DNA of 15,239 nt from CAYXGZ01 sp964464755 (GTDB taxonomy: Bacteria > Planctomycetota > MHYJ01 > JACPRB01): the NCBI GenBank assembly GCA_964464755.1, contig CAYXGZ010000070.1, positions 1 through 15,239 on the forward strand, in the 5' to 3' direction. Numbering within the stretch: position 1 is the first letter of the stretch; each line of letters begins with the position of its first letter. The translations under genes and the position numbers were made by a program. Positions 1-7,383 of this stretch are shown piece by piece. The notes under the pieces are model-generated. The model ran no database searches. It saw only the letters and a list, made by a program, of their open reading frames with translations, and was not told the origin of the DNA.

Positions 1-156
1 ATCGTGACGCACAACATGCAGCAGGCCGCCCGGGTGTCCGACCGGACCTGCTTCATGCTCAACGGGCGGCTCGTCGAGGTCGACTCCACCGAGAGGATCT
101 TCACGAAGCCGTCGCTCAAGGAGACCGAGGACTACATCACGGGGAGGTTCGGCTAA
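1..156 (+). CDS. pstB: PstB, phosphate ABC transporter ATPase (C-terminal 51 residues, partial)
   Basis: The reading frame is open from the first base to TAA at 154-156, so only the C-terminus is present. It begins IVTHNMQQAARVSD, the switch (H-loop) histidine region that is highly characteristic of PstB, and continues through FMLNGRLVEVDST to a C-terminus ending ITGRFG, typical of the family. PstB is the cytoplasmic ATPase that drives the PstSCA high-affinity phosphate importer. The stop codon overlaps the phoU start by one base (TAATG), which indicates an operon and translational coupling. The catalytic Walker A and B motifs lie outside the window to the left. The call is supported both by the motif and by the genes that follow. 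Confidence 0.93.
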   Translation: MVTHNMQQAARVSDRTCFMLNGRLVEVDSTERIFTKPSLKETEDYITGRFG

Positions 157-857
157 TGCACCGGCACTTCGACGAGCAGCTCCAGGAGCTGCTCCAGCGC
201 CTCGTCACGATGGGCCGCACCGCGGAGTCCATGATCGCCTCCGCGCTGCGCATGCTCGTCGAGCGCAACGAGAAGCACGGGGCCGAGGTCTTCGTCCACG
301 AGGAGGAGGTCAACCGCCTCCAGATCGAGATCGACGACCGCTGCGTCACGCTGGCCGCGCTGCAGCAGCCGGTCGCCGGCGACGCCCGCTTCCTCTTCAT
401 GGCCAGCCGGATCGCCAGCGAGCTGGAGCGCATCGCCGACCAGGCGATCAACATCACGCAGAACGCGAAGATCCTGCTCGCGAGCCCCCCGCTGAAGCCG
501 CTCGTGGACATCCCGATCATGGCCGAGATCGCCCGGCGCATGGTCCGCAACGGCGTCGACGCCCTGATCCGCCGGGACGTGGCGCTCGCCGAGAGCGTGC
601 TGGCCGAGGAGGACCAGGTCGACGCGTTCCGCAACCAGATCTTCCGGGAGCTGCTGACCTACATGATGGCGGACCCGGGGACGATCTCCCGCGCGCTCTC
701 GCTGATCCTGGTCTCGCGCAACCTGGAACGGGTCGGCGACCACGCGACGAACATCGCCGAGGAGGTCATCTACCTGGTCCAGGGGAAGGACGTCCGGCAC
801 CGGAACGACCGGAAACCACGCCCGGGCCCCGACCCGGCCCCTAGAATGTCGCCATGA
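156..857 (+). CDS. phoU: PhoU, phosphate signalling regulator
   Basis: This 233-residue protein has the two-repeat PhoU architecture. The metal-binding signature occurs twice: ELERIAD, with E91 and D95, in the first three-helix bundle, and NLERVGDHATNIAEEVIYL, with E191 and D195, in the second. PhoU links the Pst transporter to the PhoR kinase and restrains Pho-regulon signalling when phosphate is plentiful. The start ATG overlaps the pstB stop by one base, and the TGA overlaps the next ATG (ATGA), so all three are probably translated together. After the usual end of the family (EEVIYLVQGKDV) there is a short basic, proline-rich tail of about 20 residues (RKPRPGPDPAP), encoded by the DNA that leads into the regulator gene. 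The identification is secure. The tail may have no function of its own. Confidence 0.95.
   Translation: MHRHFDEQLQELLQRLVTMGRTAESMIASALRMLVERNEKHGAEVFVHEEEVNRLQIEIDDRCVTLAALQQPVAGDARFLFMASRIASELERIADQAINITQNAKILLASPPLKPLVDIPIMAEIARRMVRNGVDALIRRDVALAESVLAEEDQVDAFRNQIFRELLTYMMADPGTISRALSLILVSRNLERVGDHATNIAEEVIYLVQGKDVRHRNDRKPRPGPDPAPRMSP
842..847 (+). promoter_or_regulatory. Possible -10 box (TAGAAT) six bases before the phoB start
   Basis: TAGAAT matches five of six positions of the TATAAT consensus and lies within the last codons of phoU, followed by GTCGCC and then the ATG at 854. No good -35 hexamer is visible 17-18 bases upstream, and there is no Shine-Dalgarno sequence before this ATG. 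If it is active, it would give a leaderless transcript of the response regulator independent of pstB-phoU. The same spacing recurs before other genes in this window. It could also be chance, because translational coupling through the ATGA overlap would be enough. Confidence 0.35.
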
Positions 858-1540
858 CCCGACCCACGGTGCTCGTGATCGACGACGAGAAGGACGTCCG
901 GCACCTGCTCCGCGTCACCTTCGAGAAGCACGGGTACGACGTCGTGGCCGCCGAGGACGGCGAGTCGGGCCTCCGCGCCGCCGCCGCCGCCCCGCCCGAC
1001 GCGGTGCTGCTCGACGTCATGATGCCCGGGATCGACGGACTCGAGGTCTGCCGCCGCCTCCGCTCCGACCCGCGCACGGCCCGCCTGCCGGTCCTGCTCT
1101 TGACCGCCAAGGCGGAGGAAGCCGACCGCGTCGTCGGCCTCGAGCTCGGCGCCGACGACTACGTGGTCAAGCCGTTCAGCCCCCGCGAGCTCGTCGCCCG
1201 CGTCAAGGCCCTGCTGAGGCGCGCCGCGGGCCCGGCCGGGGACGGCGACGTGCTGCGCCGCGGCGGCCTGGTCGTCGACGTCGGCCGGCGCTCGGTCGCC
1301 TGGAAGGGCCGGGCCGTGGAGCTCACCGCCACGGAGTTCCGCATCCTCGAGCACCTCGCCCGCCGCCCCGGCCGGGTCCTCTCGCGCAGCGAGATCATCG
1401 ACGAGGCGCTCGGCCGGGACGAGGCGATCACCGACCGCTCGATCGACGTCCACGTCACGGCCCTGCGGCGCAAGCTCGGCGCGGGCGGGGAGCTCCTCGA
1501 GACGGTCCGCGGCTTCGGCTACCGCTTCAGGGCGGAGTGA
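854..1540 (+). CDS. phoB: PhoB-type response regulator, OmpR family
   Basis: This 228-residue protein has an N-terminal receiver domain (about 4-118) and a C-terminal winged-helix DNA-binding domain (about 130-226). The receiver shows the acidic pocket D10-D11, phosphoacceptor D54 in LLDVMMPG, T84 and K106 in YVVKPF. The effector has the OmpR/PhoB pattern ELTATEFRILEHLARRPGRVLSR followed by DVHVTALRRKLG and the terminal GFGYRF. Its position between phoU and a PhoR-like kinase makes it the phosphate-starvation activator of the Pho regulon. It starts inside the phoU stop (ATGA) and its TGA lies just before the kinase start. OmpR-family membership is certain. Assignment to phosphate rests on the neighbours. 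Confidence 0.93.
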   Translation: MTRPTVLVIDDEKDVRHLLRVTFEKHGYDVVAAEDGESGLRAAAAAPPDAVLLDVMMPGIDGLEVCRRLRSDPRTARLPVLLLTAKAEEADRVVGLELGADDYVVKPFSPRELVARVKALLRRAAGPAGDGDVLRRGGLVVDVGRRSVAWKGRAVELTATEFRILEHLARRPGRVLSRSEIIDEALGRDEAITDRSIDVHVTALRRKLGAGGELLETVRGFGYRFRAE

Positions 1541-1542
1541 GC

Positions 1543-3282
1543 ATGTTCTGGCGCCTCTACCTGCCGATCCTGGTCCTGCTGCTGGCGCTCGCCGGCGGCA
1601 TCGGGCTGCTCGGCGTCGGCCAGATCCGCGCGACGCAGCTCGGCTCGATGAAGGACGCCCTCGAGCCCGAGTGCCTGCTCGTCCACGCGCTCGTCGCCGA
1701 CGAGCTCAAGGCGGGGCACCCGGACGCGGTGCAGGCCCGGCTGCTGGCCTACGCGGGCCGCCGCGAGCGGCGCGTGACGCTCGTCGACCCGACGGGGCGC
1801 GTCGTCGCGGATTCCGCGGGCGACCCCTCGAAGATGGACAACCACCTCCACCGGCCCGAGATCGTCGAGGCCGCGCTGCACGGGCGCGGCTCCTCCGTCC
1901 GGCGCAGCGACACGGTCAACCAGGAGCTCCTCTACCTCGCGCGGCGCATGGAGGACGGGACCTACGTCCGGCTCGCCGTCCCGATCCGCAGCCTCGAGGA
2001 GCACCTCGGACCCTTCACGGCCCGCCTCGCCCTCGCCACGGCCGTCGCGGCCCTGGCCGCCTCGCTCGTCTGCGTGGCGATCGTCCGCCGCCACACCCGG
2101 CCCGTCGTCGAGCTGACGGGCCTGGCCGACGCGATCGCGGCCGGCGACCTCGCCCGCCGCAGCTCGGTCCGGGAGTCCGGCGAGCTCGGCCGGCTCGCCC
2201 GATCCCTCGACGCGATGGCGGACTCGCTCCAGCGCATGATCGCCCAGGACGCGAAGGACCGGGAGGAGCTGAGGACGATCCTCGCCGGCGTCGGCGAGGG
2301 CGTCGTGGCCGTCGACCGCGCCCAGAAGATCCTGCTCTCGAACGCGGGGGCCGCGCGGCTGCTCGACTTCGCCCCGGGCCCGGCCGAGGGCCGCGCCCTC
2401 TGGGAGGTCGTCCGCGAGGGCCGCGTGCTCAAGGCCGCCGCCGCGGCGCTCGGCGGCGCGGGCCGCCAGTCCTTCCAGGCCGACGCCGTCGCGGGGCGGA
2501 CCCTCGAGATCTCCGTCGCCCCCTGGCCGTCGACGGGCGCCCCCGAGGGCGCCGTGATCGTCGCGCACGACGTGACGGAATCCAACCGCTACCAGGAGCT
2601 CCGCAAGGAGTTCGTCGCGAACGTCTCGCACGAGCTGCGCACGCCGCTCACGCTCGTGAAGGGCTTCGTCGAGACCCTCGAGGACGGCGCGATCCACGAC
2701 CCGGTCCGCGGCCCCGAGCACCTGGCGACCATCTCCCGGCACGTCGACCAGCTGACGAACCTCGTCAACGACCTCCTCGACCTCTCGAGGCTCGAGAGCC
2801 GGCCCGGCCTGGTCCGCCGGATCCCCCTGGACCTCGGCGAGCTCGCGCGGCGCGTGGTCGCCGAGCTCCAGCCGTCCGCGGCGAAGAAGGGCCAGGCCCT
2901 GTCGATCGACTCGGCCCCCGCGCTCCCCGGGGTCGCCGGCGACCCCGACTACCTCGAGCGCGCGGTCCGCAACCTCGTCGACAACGCGATCAAGTACACG
3001 CCCGACGGGGGCCGGGTGAAGGTGACGCTGGAGGCGGCCGGCGGCGGCGTCGCGCTCCAGGTCGAGGACTCGGGCATCGGGATCCCGGCGGAGGACCTGC
3101 CCCGGATCTTCGAGCGCTTCTACCGCGTGGACAAGAGCCGCTCGCGCGAGATGGGCGGCACTGGGCTGGGGCTGTCGATCGTGAAGCACGTGGTCGGGGC
3201 CCACGGGGGCGAGATCGACGTGAAGAGCGAACCCGGCCAGGGCACCCGGTTCCGGGTGCTTATCCCCAGCCGAACGCCCTGA
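1543..3282 (+). CDS. phoR: PhoR-type membrane sensor histidine kinase
   Basis: The protein is about 579 residues long. The order is a first membrane helix (LPILVLLLALAGGIGLL), an extracytoplasmic sensor of about 120 residues, a second helix (ALATAVAALAASLVCVAIV), a HAMP segment (TRPVVELTGLADAIAAGDLARR), a PAS domain (from about TILAGVGEGVVAVD), a HisKA domain with the phosphorylated histidine in NVSHELRTPL (codon 2629-2631), and a HATPase with N box NLVDNAIKYTPDGG, G1 DSGIGIP and G2 GGTGLGLSIVKHV. It should phosphorylate the upstream PhoB partner under phosphate limitation. I chose ATG 1543 because GGAG at 1534-1537 sits five bases before it. A GTG at 1537 that overlaps the regulator stop would add two residues. 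The last 23 bases overlap the convergent pit gene. Confidence 0.94.
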   Translation: MFWRLYLPILVLLLALAGGIGLLGVGQIRATQLGSMKDALEPECLLVHALVADELKAGHPDAVQARLLAYAGRRERRVTLVDPTGRVVADSAGDPSKMDNHLHRPEIVEAALHGRGSSVRRSDTVNQELLYLARRMEDGTYVRLAVPIRSLEEHLGPFTARLALATAVAALAASLVCVAIVRRHTRPVVELTGLADAIAAGDLARRSSVRESGELGRLARSLDAMADSLQRMIAQDAKDREELRTILAGVGEGVVAVDRAQKILLSNAGAARLLDFAPGPAEGRALWEVVREGRVLKAAAAALGGAGRQSFQADAVAGRTLEISVAPWPSTGAPEGAVIVAHDVTESNRYQELRKEFVANVSHELRTPLTLVKGFVETLEDGAIHDPVRGPEHLATISRHVDQLTNLVNDLLDLSRLESRPGLVRRIPLDLGELARRVVAELQPSAAKKGQALSIDSAPALPGVAGDPDYLERAVRNLVDNAIKYTPDGGRVKVTLEAAGGGVALQVEDSGIGIPAEDLPRIFERFYRVDKSRSREMGGTGLGLSIVKHVVGAHGGEIDVKSEPGQGTRFRVLIPSRTP

Positions 3283-4261
3283 AGAGGTAGTAGGTCCCGG
3301 CCGCGACGAGCGCGCTCGCCGGGATCGTCAGGATCCAGGCCCAGATGACCCGGCCCGCCACGCCCCAGCGCACCGTCCGGATGCCGCGGACCGAGCCCAC
3401 GCCGAGGATCGCCCCCGTGATCGTGTGCGTCGTGCTGACCGGGATGCCCAGCCAGGTCGCGCCGTAGAGGCAGAGCGCCCCGCCGGTCTCCGCCGAGAAG
3501 CCGTGCACGGGCTGCAGGTGGCAGATCTTCTGCCCCATCGTCTTCACGATGCGCCAGCCGCCCATCATGGTCCCCAGGCCCATCGCCGTGTGGCACGCGA
3601 TCACGACCCAGAACGGGACCTCGGCCTTCTTGTCGATCTGCCTCGCGGCGATCAGCACCGCGAGGATGATGCCCATCGTCTTCTGCGCGTCGTTGCCGCC
3701 GTGGCCCAGGCTGTACGCCGCGGCCGAGACGAGCTGGAGCTTCTTGAAGAGCCCGCCGACCTTGGTGGGCGAGGTCCGCCGGAACATCCAGTAGGTGGCG
3801 ATCATCAGGAGGCCGCCGACCGCGAGGCCCAGCGTCGGGGCCAGGATGATGAAGATCCCGATCTTCACCAGGCCCGGCACCACCAGCGACTTGAATCCCG
3901 CGTAGGCGACGGCCGCCCCGGCGAAACCGCCCACCAGCGCGTGCGAGGAGCTCGTCGGCAGCCCGACGTACCACGTCACGATGTCCCAGACGATCGCCCC
4001 CACGAGTCCGGCGGCGATGACGTGCACCGTCACGATGGACGGGTCCACGACCCCCTTCCCGATCGTCGTGGCGACGTGGAGGCCGAAGAACAGGAACGCG
4101 ATGAAGTTGAAGAACGCGGCCCAGAGGACGGCCCACTGGGGCTTCAGGACGCGCGTCGAGACGATCGTGGCGATGGAGTTCGCCGCGTCGTGCATCCCGT
4201 TGACGAAATCGAAGACCAGGGCCAGGCCGATGATGGCCCAGACCAGCCAGAGATCAGGCAT
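3260..4261 (-). CDS. pit: PiT-family inorganic phosphate permease
   Basis: This is a 333-residue, very hydrophobic protein with the internal duplication of the PiT family. The two signature copies are FDFVNGMHDAANS (residues 17-29) and YSLGHGGNDAQKTMG (183-197), each carrying the conserved (H/N)-D pair. The paired motifs GLPTSSSHALVGG (100-112) and GIPVSTTHTITGAILG are also present. The protein imports phosphate, usually as a metal-phosphate complex, in symport with cations. It is a short bacterial form without the large central loop of E. coli PitA. Its start overlaps the DUF47 stop by eight bases, so the two genes form one unit, a common pairing. Its 3' end overlaps phoR by 23 bases on the opposite strand. 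The ion coupled to transport cannot be read from the sequence. Confidence 0.95.
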   Translation of the reverse strand: MPDLWLVWAIIGLALVFDFVNGMHDAANSIATIVSTRVLKPQWAVLWAAFFNFIAFLFFGLHVATTIGKGVVDPSIVTVHVIAAGLVGAIVWDIVTWYVGLPTSSSHALVGGFAGAAVAYAGFKSLVVPGLVKIGIFIILAPTLGLAVGGLLMIATYWMFRRTSPTKVGGLFKKLQLVSAAAYSLGHGGNDAQKTMGIILAVLIAARQIDKKAEVPFWVVIACHTAMGLGTMMGGWRIVKTMGQKICHLQPVHGFSAETGGALCLYGATWLGIPVSTTHTITGAILGVGSVRGIRTVRWGVAGRVIWAWILTIPASALVAAGTYYLFRAFGWG

Positions 4262-4877
4262 TCTTCAACACGATCCCCTCGAAGACGTTCGCCACGTCCT
4301 CGCAGCGGTCGGTCGCGGCCTCGAGGTCCTCGTACACGTCCTTCCACTTGATGATCTCCTTGGCGTCGAGGTCGCCCTCGAAGAGGGCCGCCAGGGCGTG
4401 GTGGAGGATGCGGTCGGCCTCGTTCTCCTGCGTGTGGATCGCGATCGCCTTCTCGAGGATCGCCTTCGCGTTCTTCATGTCCCGCAGCAGCGGCATCGCC
4501 TCGACCATCAGGAGCGTCGAGTGCTTCAGGCACTGGCCCAGGGACTTCGAGTCCGGCGTCATGTCCCCGATCTTGTAGAGCACCATCTTCGAGGTCGCCG
4601 TGTCGATCAGGTCGATCACGTCGTCCACGCGGCAGACGAGCTCGTGGATGTCCTCGCGGTCCATCGGCGTGATGAAGGTCTTGTTGAGCCGCTCGATGGT
4701 GTCGTGCGTGAGCTGGTCGCCCTGGTGCTCGATGTCCTTGATCTTCTTCGCGAAGCCGACGCGGTCGCTGCCGGCCTGCATCATGTCGACGAGCAGGATC
4801 GCGCCCTCGTGGCAGTTCCTCGCCGCCTTCTCGAAGAGCTCGAAGAAGTTCTCGTCCTTGGGGATCAGTCCGAACAT
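4254..4877 (-). CDS. DUF47 / PhoU-like protein, PiT accessory
   Basis: This 207-residue, all-helical cytoplasmic protein begins MFGLIPKDENFFELFEKAARN, the standard start of the DUF47 (PF01865) family, which is distantly related to PhoU. Charged helices such as IKDIEHQGDQLTHDTIERLNKTFITPMDREDIHELVCRVDDVIDLID match that family, including the ExxxD-type positions used for metal binding in PhoU. DUF47 genes are typically found next to PiT permeases and are thought to modulate them. Here the stop overlaps the pit start by eight bases. It is the first gene of a two-gene operon and is preceded by a strong promoter placed so close that the message would be almost leaderless. The family is certain. 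The biochemical role is inferred. Confidence 0.9.
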   Translation of the reverse strand: MFGLIPKDENFFELFEKAARNCHEGAILLVDMMQAGSDRVGFAKKIKDIEHQGDQLTHDTIERLNKTFITPMDREDIHELVCRVDDVIDLIDTATSKMVLYKIGDMTPDSKSLGQCLKHSTLLMVEAMPLLRDMKNAKAILEKAIAIHTQENEADRILHHALAALFEGDLDAKEIIKWKDVYEDLEAATDRCEDVANVFEGIVLKNA

Positions 4878-4885
4878 CGGCCGGG

Positions 4886-4915
4886 ATTAGAGCAGACCCC
4901 CGCGCGGAGCGTCAA
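4886..4915 (-). promoter_or_regulatory. Near-consensus sigma70-type promoter of the DUF47-pit operon
   Basis: On the - strand, TTGACG (4915-4910) and TCTAAT (4891-4886) are separated by 18 bases, and each differs from the consensus at one position. These are among the few A/T-rich hexamers in the region. Transcription would begin near 4879, one or two bases before the ATG at 4877-4875, so the transcript would be effectively leaderless. No obvious Pho box (repeated CTTTCAT-like 7-mers) is visible next to it, which fits a constitutive low-affinity transporter. Confidence 0.75.
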
Positions 4916-4940
4916 ACTTTAGTTCGGGTCGGGTTGCGAC

Positions 4941-4955
4941 TTGGCGCGACGCCAA
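4941..4955. promoter_or_regulatory. Perfect inverted repeat, possible operator
   Basis: TTGGCG-CGA-CGCCAA is a perfect six-base dyad with a three-base centre in the 181-base divergent region between the DUF47 gene and the HEAT-repeat gene. It lies about 25 bases upstream of the -35 box of the DUF47 promoter, a position suited to a dimeric regulator. No T-run follows on either strand, so it does not look like a terminator. The cognate regulator is unknown. I saw nothing else of note in 4956-5058 apart from C-rich sequence. Confidence 0.4.
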
Positions 4956-5058
4956 CGAATCCGCGACGACTTCCCGGGTCCCGCGCGTATCCCCCTGTAC
5001 GGAAGGCCCCCCCGCGGCGTCGGATGGGGCACCGGAGCGGGAACCCGGGAACTCCCCC

Positions 5059-7383
5059 ATGCTGCGAATCGCCCTCGTCCTCGTGCTGGCCGGCGCCTCG
5101 GGCGCCGTCGCCCTCGAGCCGGCGCCTCGAGACCTCGACGTCTCGCTGCCCCCCGGCAGCCCGCTCGAGTGGCTCCGCGAGCTCCGCCAGCCCGTCGCCA
5201 CCGGCCGCGGCGGCGTCCCCACCCGGCCCGGCGAGACCTCCCACGACGGCCCCGGCCAGCCGCCCCCGCCGCCCCCGGGCGGCCCCCGCGAGACTTCCGA
5301 CGGCGTCCCCGCCCCCCCGCCCGCCGACGACGGCCGCCCCGGCCAGACCGTCGCCGCCAACGGCCTCGAGTTCGTCGCCGCCAACCCCTTCGCCTACGCC
5401 CGCATCACGACCTTCGACATCGCCGGCCACCTCCGCTGGACGGTCCCCACGCCGGGCTCCCTCCGCACCGACACGCCCACCGGCAGCGGCGCCGACCCCG
5501 CCTGGAGCTACCCGCCCCTCCCCTCGGACACCATGTACTGGTTCGCGCTCTCCGCCTACCTCCGCTGGATGCTGCACCCCGCGGCCCTCAACCGCCACGA
5601 GCTCGTCGCCTACCTCGTCGAGCTCGGCGAACCCGCCCTCATCCCCGGCGGCATCGCCGTCGACGACCCCAGCGTCCGCGAGCTCTACGCCGAGGTGAAG
5701 CGCTACGTCACGCCCCTGCCCGCGACCGCCCCCAAGGTCCGCGCCGGCCGCGACCCCGTGGAGTCGATGCTCTACCGCGTCGCCACCGAGGAGCTCACCA
5801 GCGGCTTCGTCTACGAGCTCAACCCCTACTTCGCCTGGCGCACCTGCTCCTTCGGCTCCCGCATGCACCCGATCCTCTCGGAGCTCTCGGCCTCCGAGCA
5901 CTCCTTCCTCGCCCGCAACGCCGCGGCCGTCTACGCCGCCTCGACCGCCCCGGGCGCCGACCTGCTCAGGATCGCGGAGTCCACGCGGGATCACGTCGTC
6001 CAGGCCCGCCTCGTCTCCGGCCTCCTCCGTCGCCGCTACGCGCCCGCCCGGGCGCTCCTCGAGAAGCTCGCGGGCTCCGAGGAGCCCTCCCGCGCCGTCC
6101 GCGGCCTCCACGGACTCGGCCAGCTCGGCGACCCCGCCGCCCTCCCCGCGATCCTCGCGGCCGCCCGCCGCCGCCCGAAGGACCCCGACATCCTCCAGAC
6201 CGCGGTCTCGGCGATCGGCCGCCTCGGCAAGCCCGATCCCGACGCGCTCCGCTTCCTCCGCGACGTCCTCAAGCTCGCCGAGCAGGGGACCTTCTCCGGG
6301 CCCGCCCGCGACCCGGACCTCCGCAAGGGCCCCGACTTCCCGGATCCCGAGGACCTCCGCTCGCAGGTCCTCCGCCAGCACGCCCTGGTCGCCCTCGCCC
6401 GGGTCGGCGACCGCGACTCCGTCGAGGCGGTCTTCCGCGAGTTCGAGAAGGCCCCGGAGCCCCCCGATCCCCGCCGCGGTGCCCGCCGGCCCGCGCTCAG
6501 CGCCGTCCTCCAGCCCTTCCAGGCCTCGACGCTCTACCAGCTCGTCGAGCTGCTCGGCGGCCTCGCCATCAAGGGGCCGGACCGCCTGAAGTCGCTCGTC
6601 GCCTCGAGGTCCGAGGATCCCGCCCTCCAGATCGCCGCCCTGGACCTCCTCGTCGGGCCCCGGCCGGAGAAGCCGGCCTACGTGCTCGACATCGCGGACG
6701 ACGACACGACGACGCCCGGCCTCCGCGCCCTCGCCCTCGTCCGCGCCGCCGAGGGCGACGCGGTCGGCGCCGCGAAAGTCGCGAAGCGCCTCGTCGACGC
6801 GTACGCCGACAGCCCCGTCCCACCCCTCCCCGCGCCGGGCGATTTCCGCCACTGGGCCGAGCCCGACCCCTCCGCCGGGATCTCCTACCTCGTCACCACG
6901 TCGATGACCCTCCTCGGCCGCCTCGGGAAGAACGACCCCGACCTGCTCCTGAAGACGATCGAGCGGGCCACCAAGGACCTCCAGCGCGACGAGAAGATCG
7001 CCAAGCAGCCGGCGCCCCCTCCCGACCAGCGCTGGTTCATGACCCGCGCGGTCGTGGTCAAGGCCCCGGTGCTGCAGACCGCGATCCACGAGCTGGGCCG
7101 GACCGGCCACGCCGAGGGCGGCGCCCGGCTCATCAAGATCCTGGGCAATCCGGATCTCAAGGTGGGGCGGGCCGAGGCCGCGCTCGCGCTCGGCATGGTG
7201 AAGACCGCCGGCGTCGACAAGGCCCTGCTCAAGGCGCTGGAGGACAAGGTCGGATGGGTCCGCTGGTGCGCCTCGCGCGCCCTCTCCGCCCGGCACGGGA
7301 CGGACTTCCCCTGCGACTGGATCTACGGGACGGCGAAGGACCGCGACGCGGCCGCCGAGTCCTGGAAATCTAGAGTCGGGTGA
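5059..7383 (+). CDS. Exported HEAT-repeat protein with proline-rich linker
   Basis: This 774-residue protein begins with a signal peptide (MLRIALVLVLAGASGAVALE, probable cleavage after AVA at 16-18), so it is exported. Residues about 53-93 form a proline/glycine-rich low-complexity linker with runs of six and three prolines. Next comes a domain of about 200 residues that I do not recognise (containing ITTFDIAGHLRWTVP and YLVELGEPALIPGG). HEAT/PBS-lyase-type repeats run from about residue 300 (VRGLHGLGQLGDPAALPAIL, AVSAIGRLGKPDPDALRFL) and again near the C-terminus (AIHELGRTGHAEGGARLIKIL, ALALGMVKTAGVDKALLKAL). Such repeats are protein-binding scaffolds. The start has only a weak GGGAA upstream. 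The first two thirds are unusually C-rich on the coding strand. The last 14 bases overlap the convergent Rsm22 gene. Export and repeats are clear. The function is unknown. Confidence 0.88.
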   Translation: MLRIALVLVLAGASGAVALEPAPRDLDVSLPPGSPLEWLRELRQPVATGRGGVPTRPGETSHDGPGQPPPPPPGGPRETSDGVPAPPPADDGRPGQTVAANGLEFVAANPFAYARITTFDIAGHLRWTVPTPGSLRTDTPTGSGADPAWSYPPLPSDTMYWFALSAYLRWMLHPAALNRHELVAYLVELGEPALIPGGIAVDDPSVRELYAEVKRYVTPLPATAPKVRAGRDPVESMLYRVATEELTSGFVYELNPYFAWRTCSFGSRMHPILSELSASEHSFLARNAAAVYAASTAPGADLLRIAESTRDHVVQARLVSGLLRRRYAPARALLEKLAGSEEPSRAVRGLHGLGQLGDPAALPAILAAARRRPKDPDILQTAVSAIGRLGKPDPDALRFLRDVLKLAEQGTFSGPARDPDLRKGPDFPDPEDLRSQVLRQHALVALARVGDRDSVEAVFREFEKAPEPPDPRRGARRPALSAVLQPFQASTLYQLVELLGGLAIKGPDRLKSLVASRSEDPALQIAALDLLVGPRPEKPAYVLDIADDDTTTPGLRALALVRAAEGDAVGAAKVAKRLVDAYADSPVPPLPAPGDFRHWAEPDPSAGISYLVTTSMTLLGRLGKNDPDLLLKTIERATKDLQRDEKIAKQPAPPPDQRWFMTRAVVVKAPVLQTAIHELGRTGHAEGGARLIKILGNPDLKVGRAEAALALGMVKTAGVDKALLKALEDKVGWVRWCASRALSARHGTDFPCDWIYGTAKDRDAAAESWKSRVG

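Noticed and set aside
5220..5345. C-rich tract as a tandem DNA repeat
   Set aside because: The sequence encodes a proline/glycine-rich linker. No repeat unit with consistent period is visible beyond the codon-level CCC/CCG runs.
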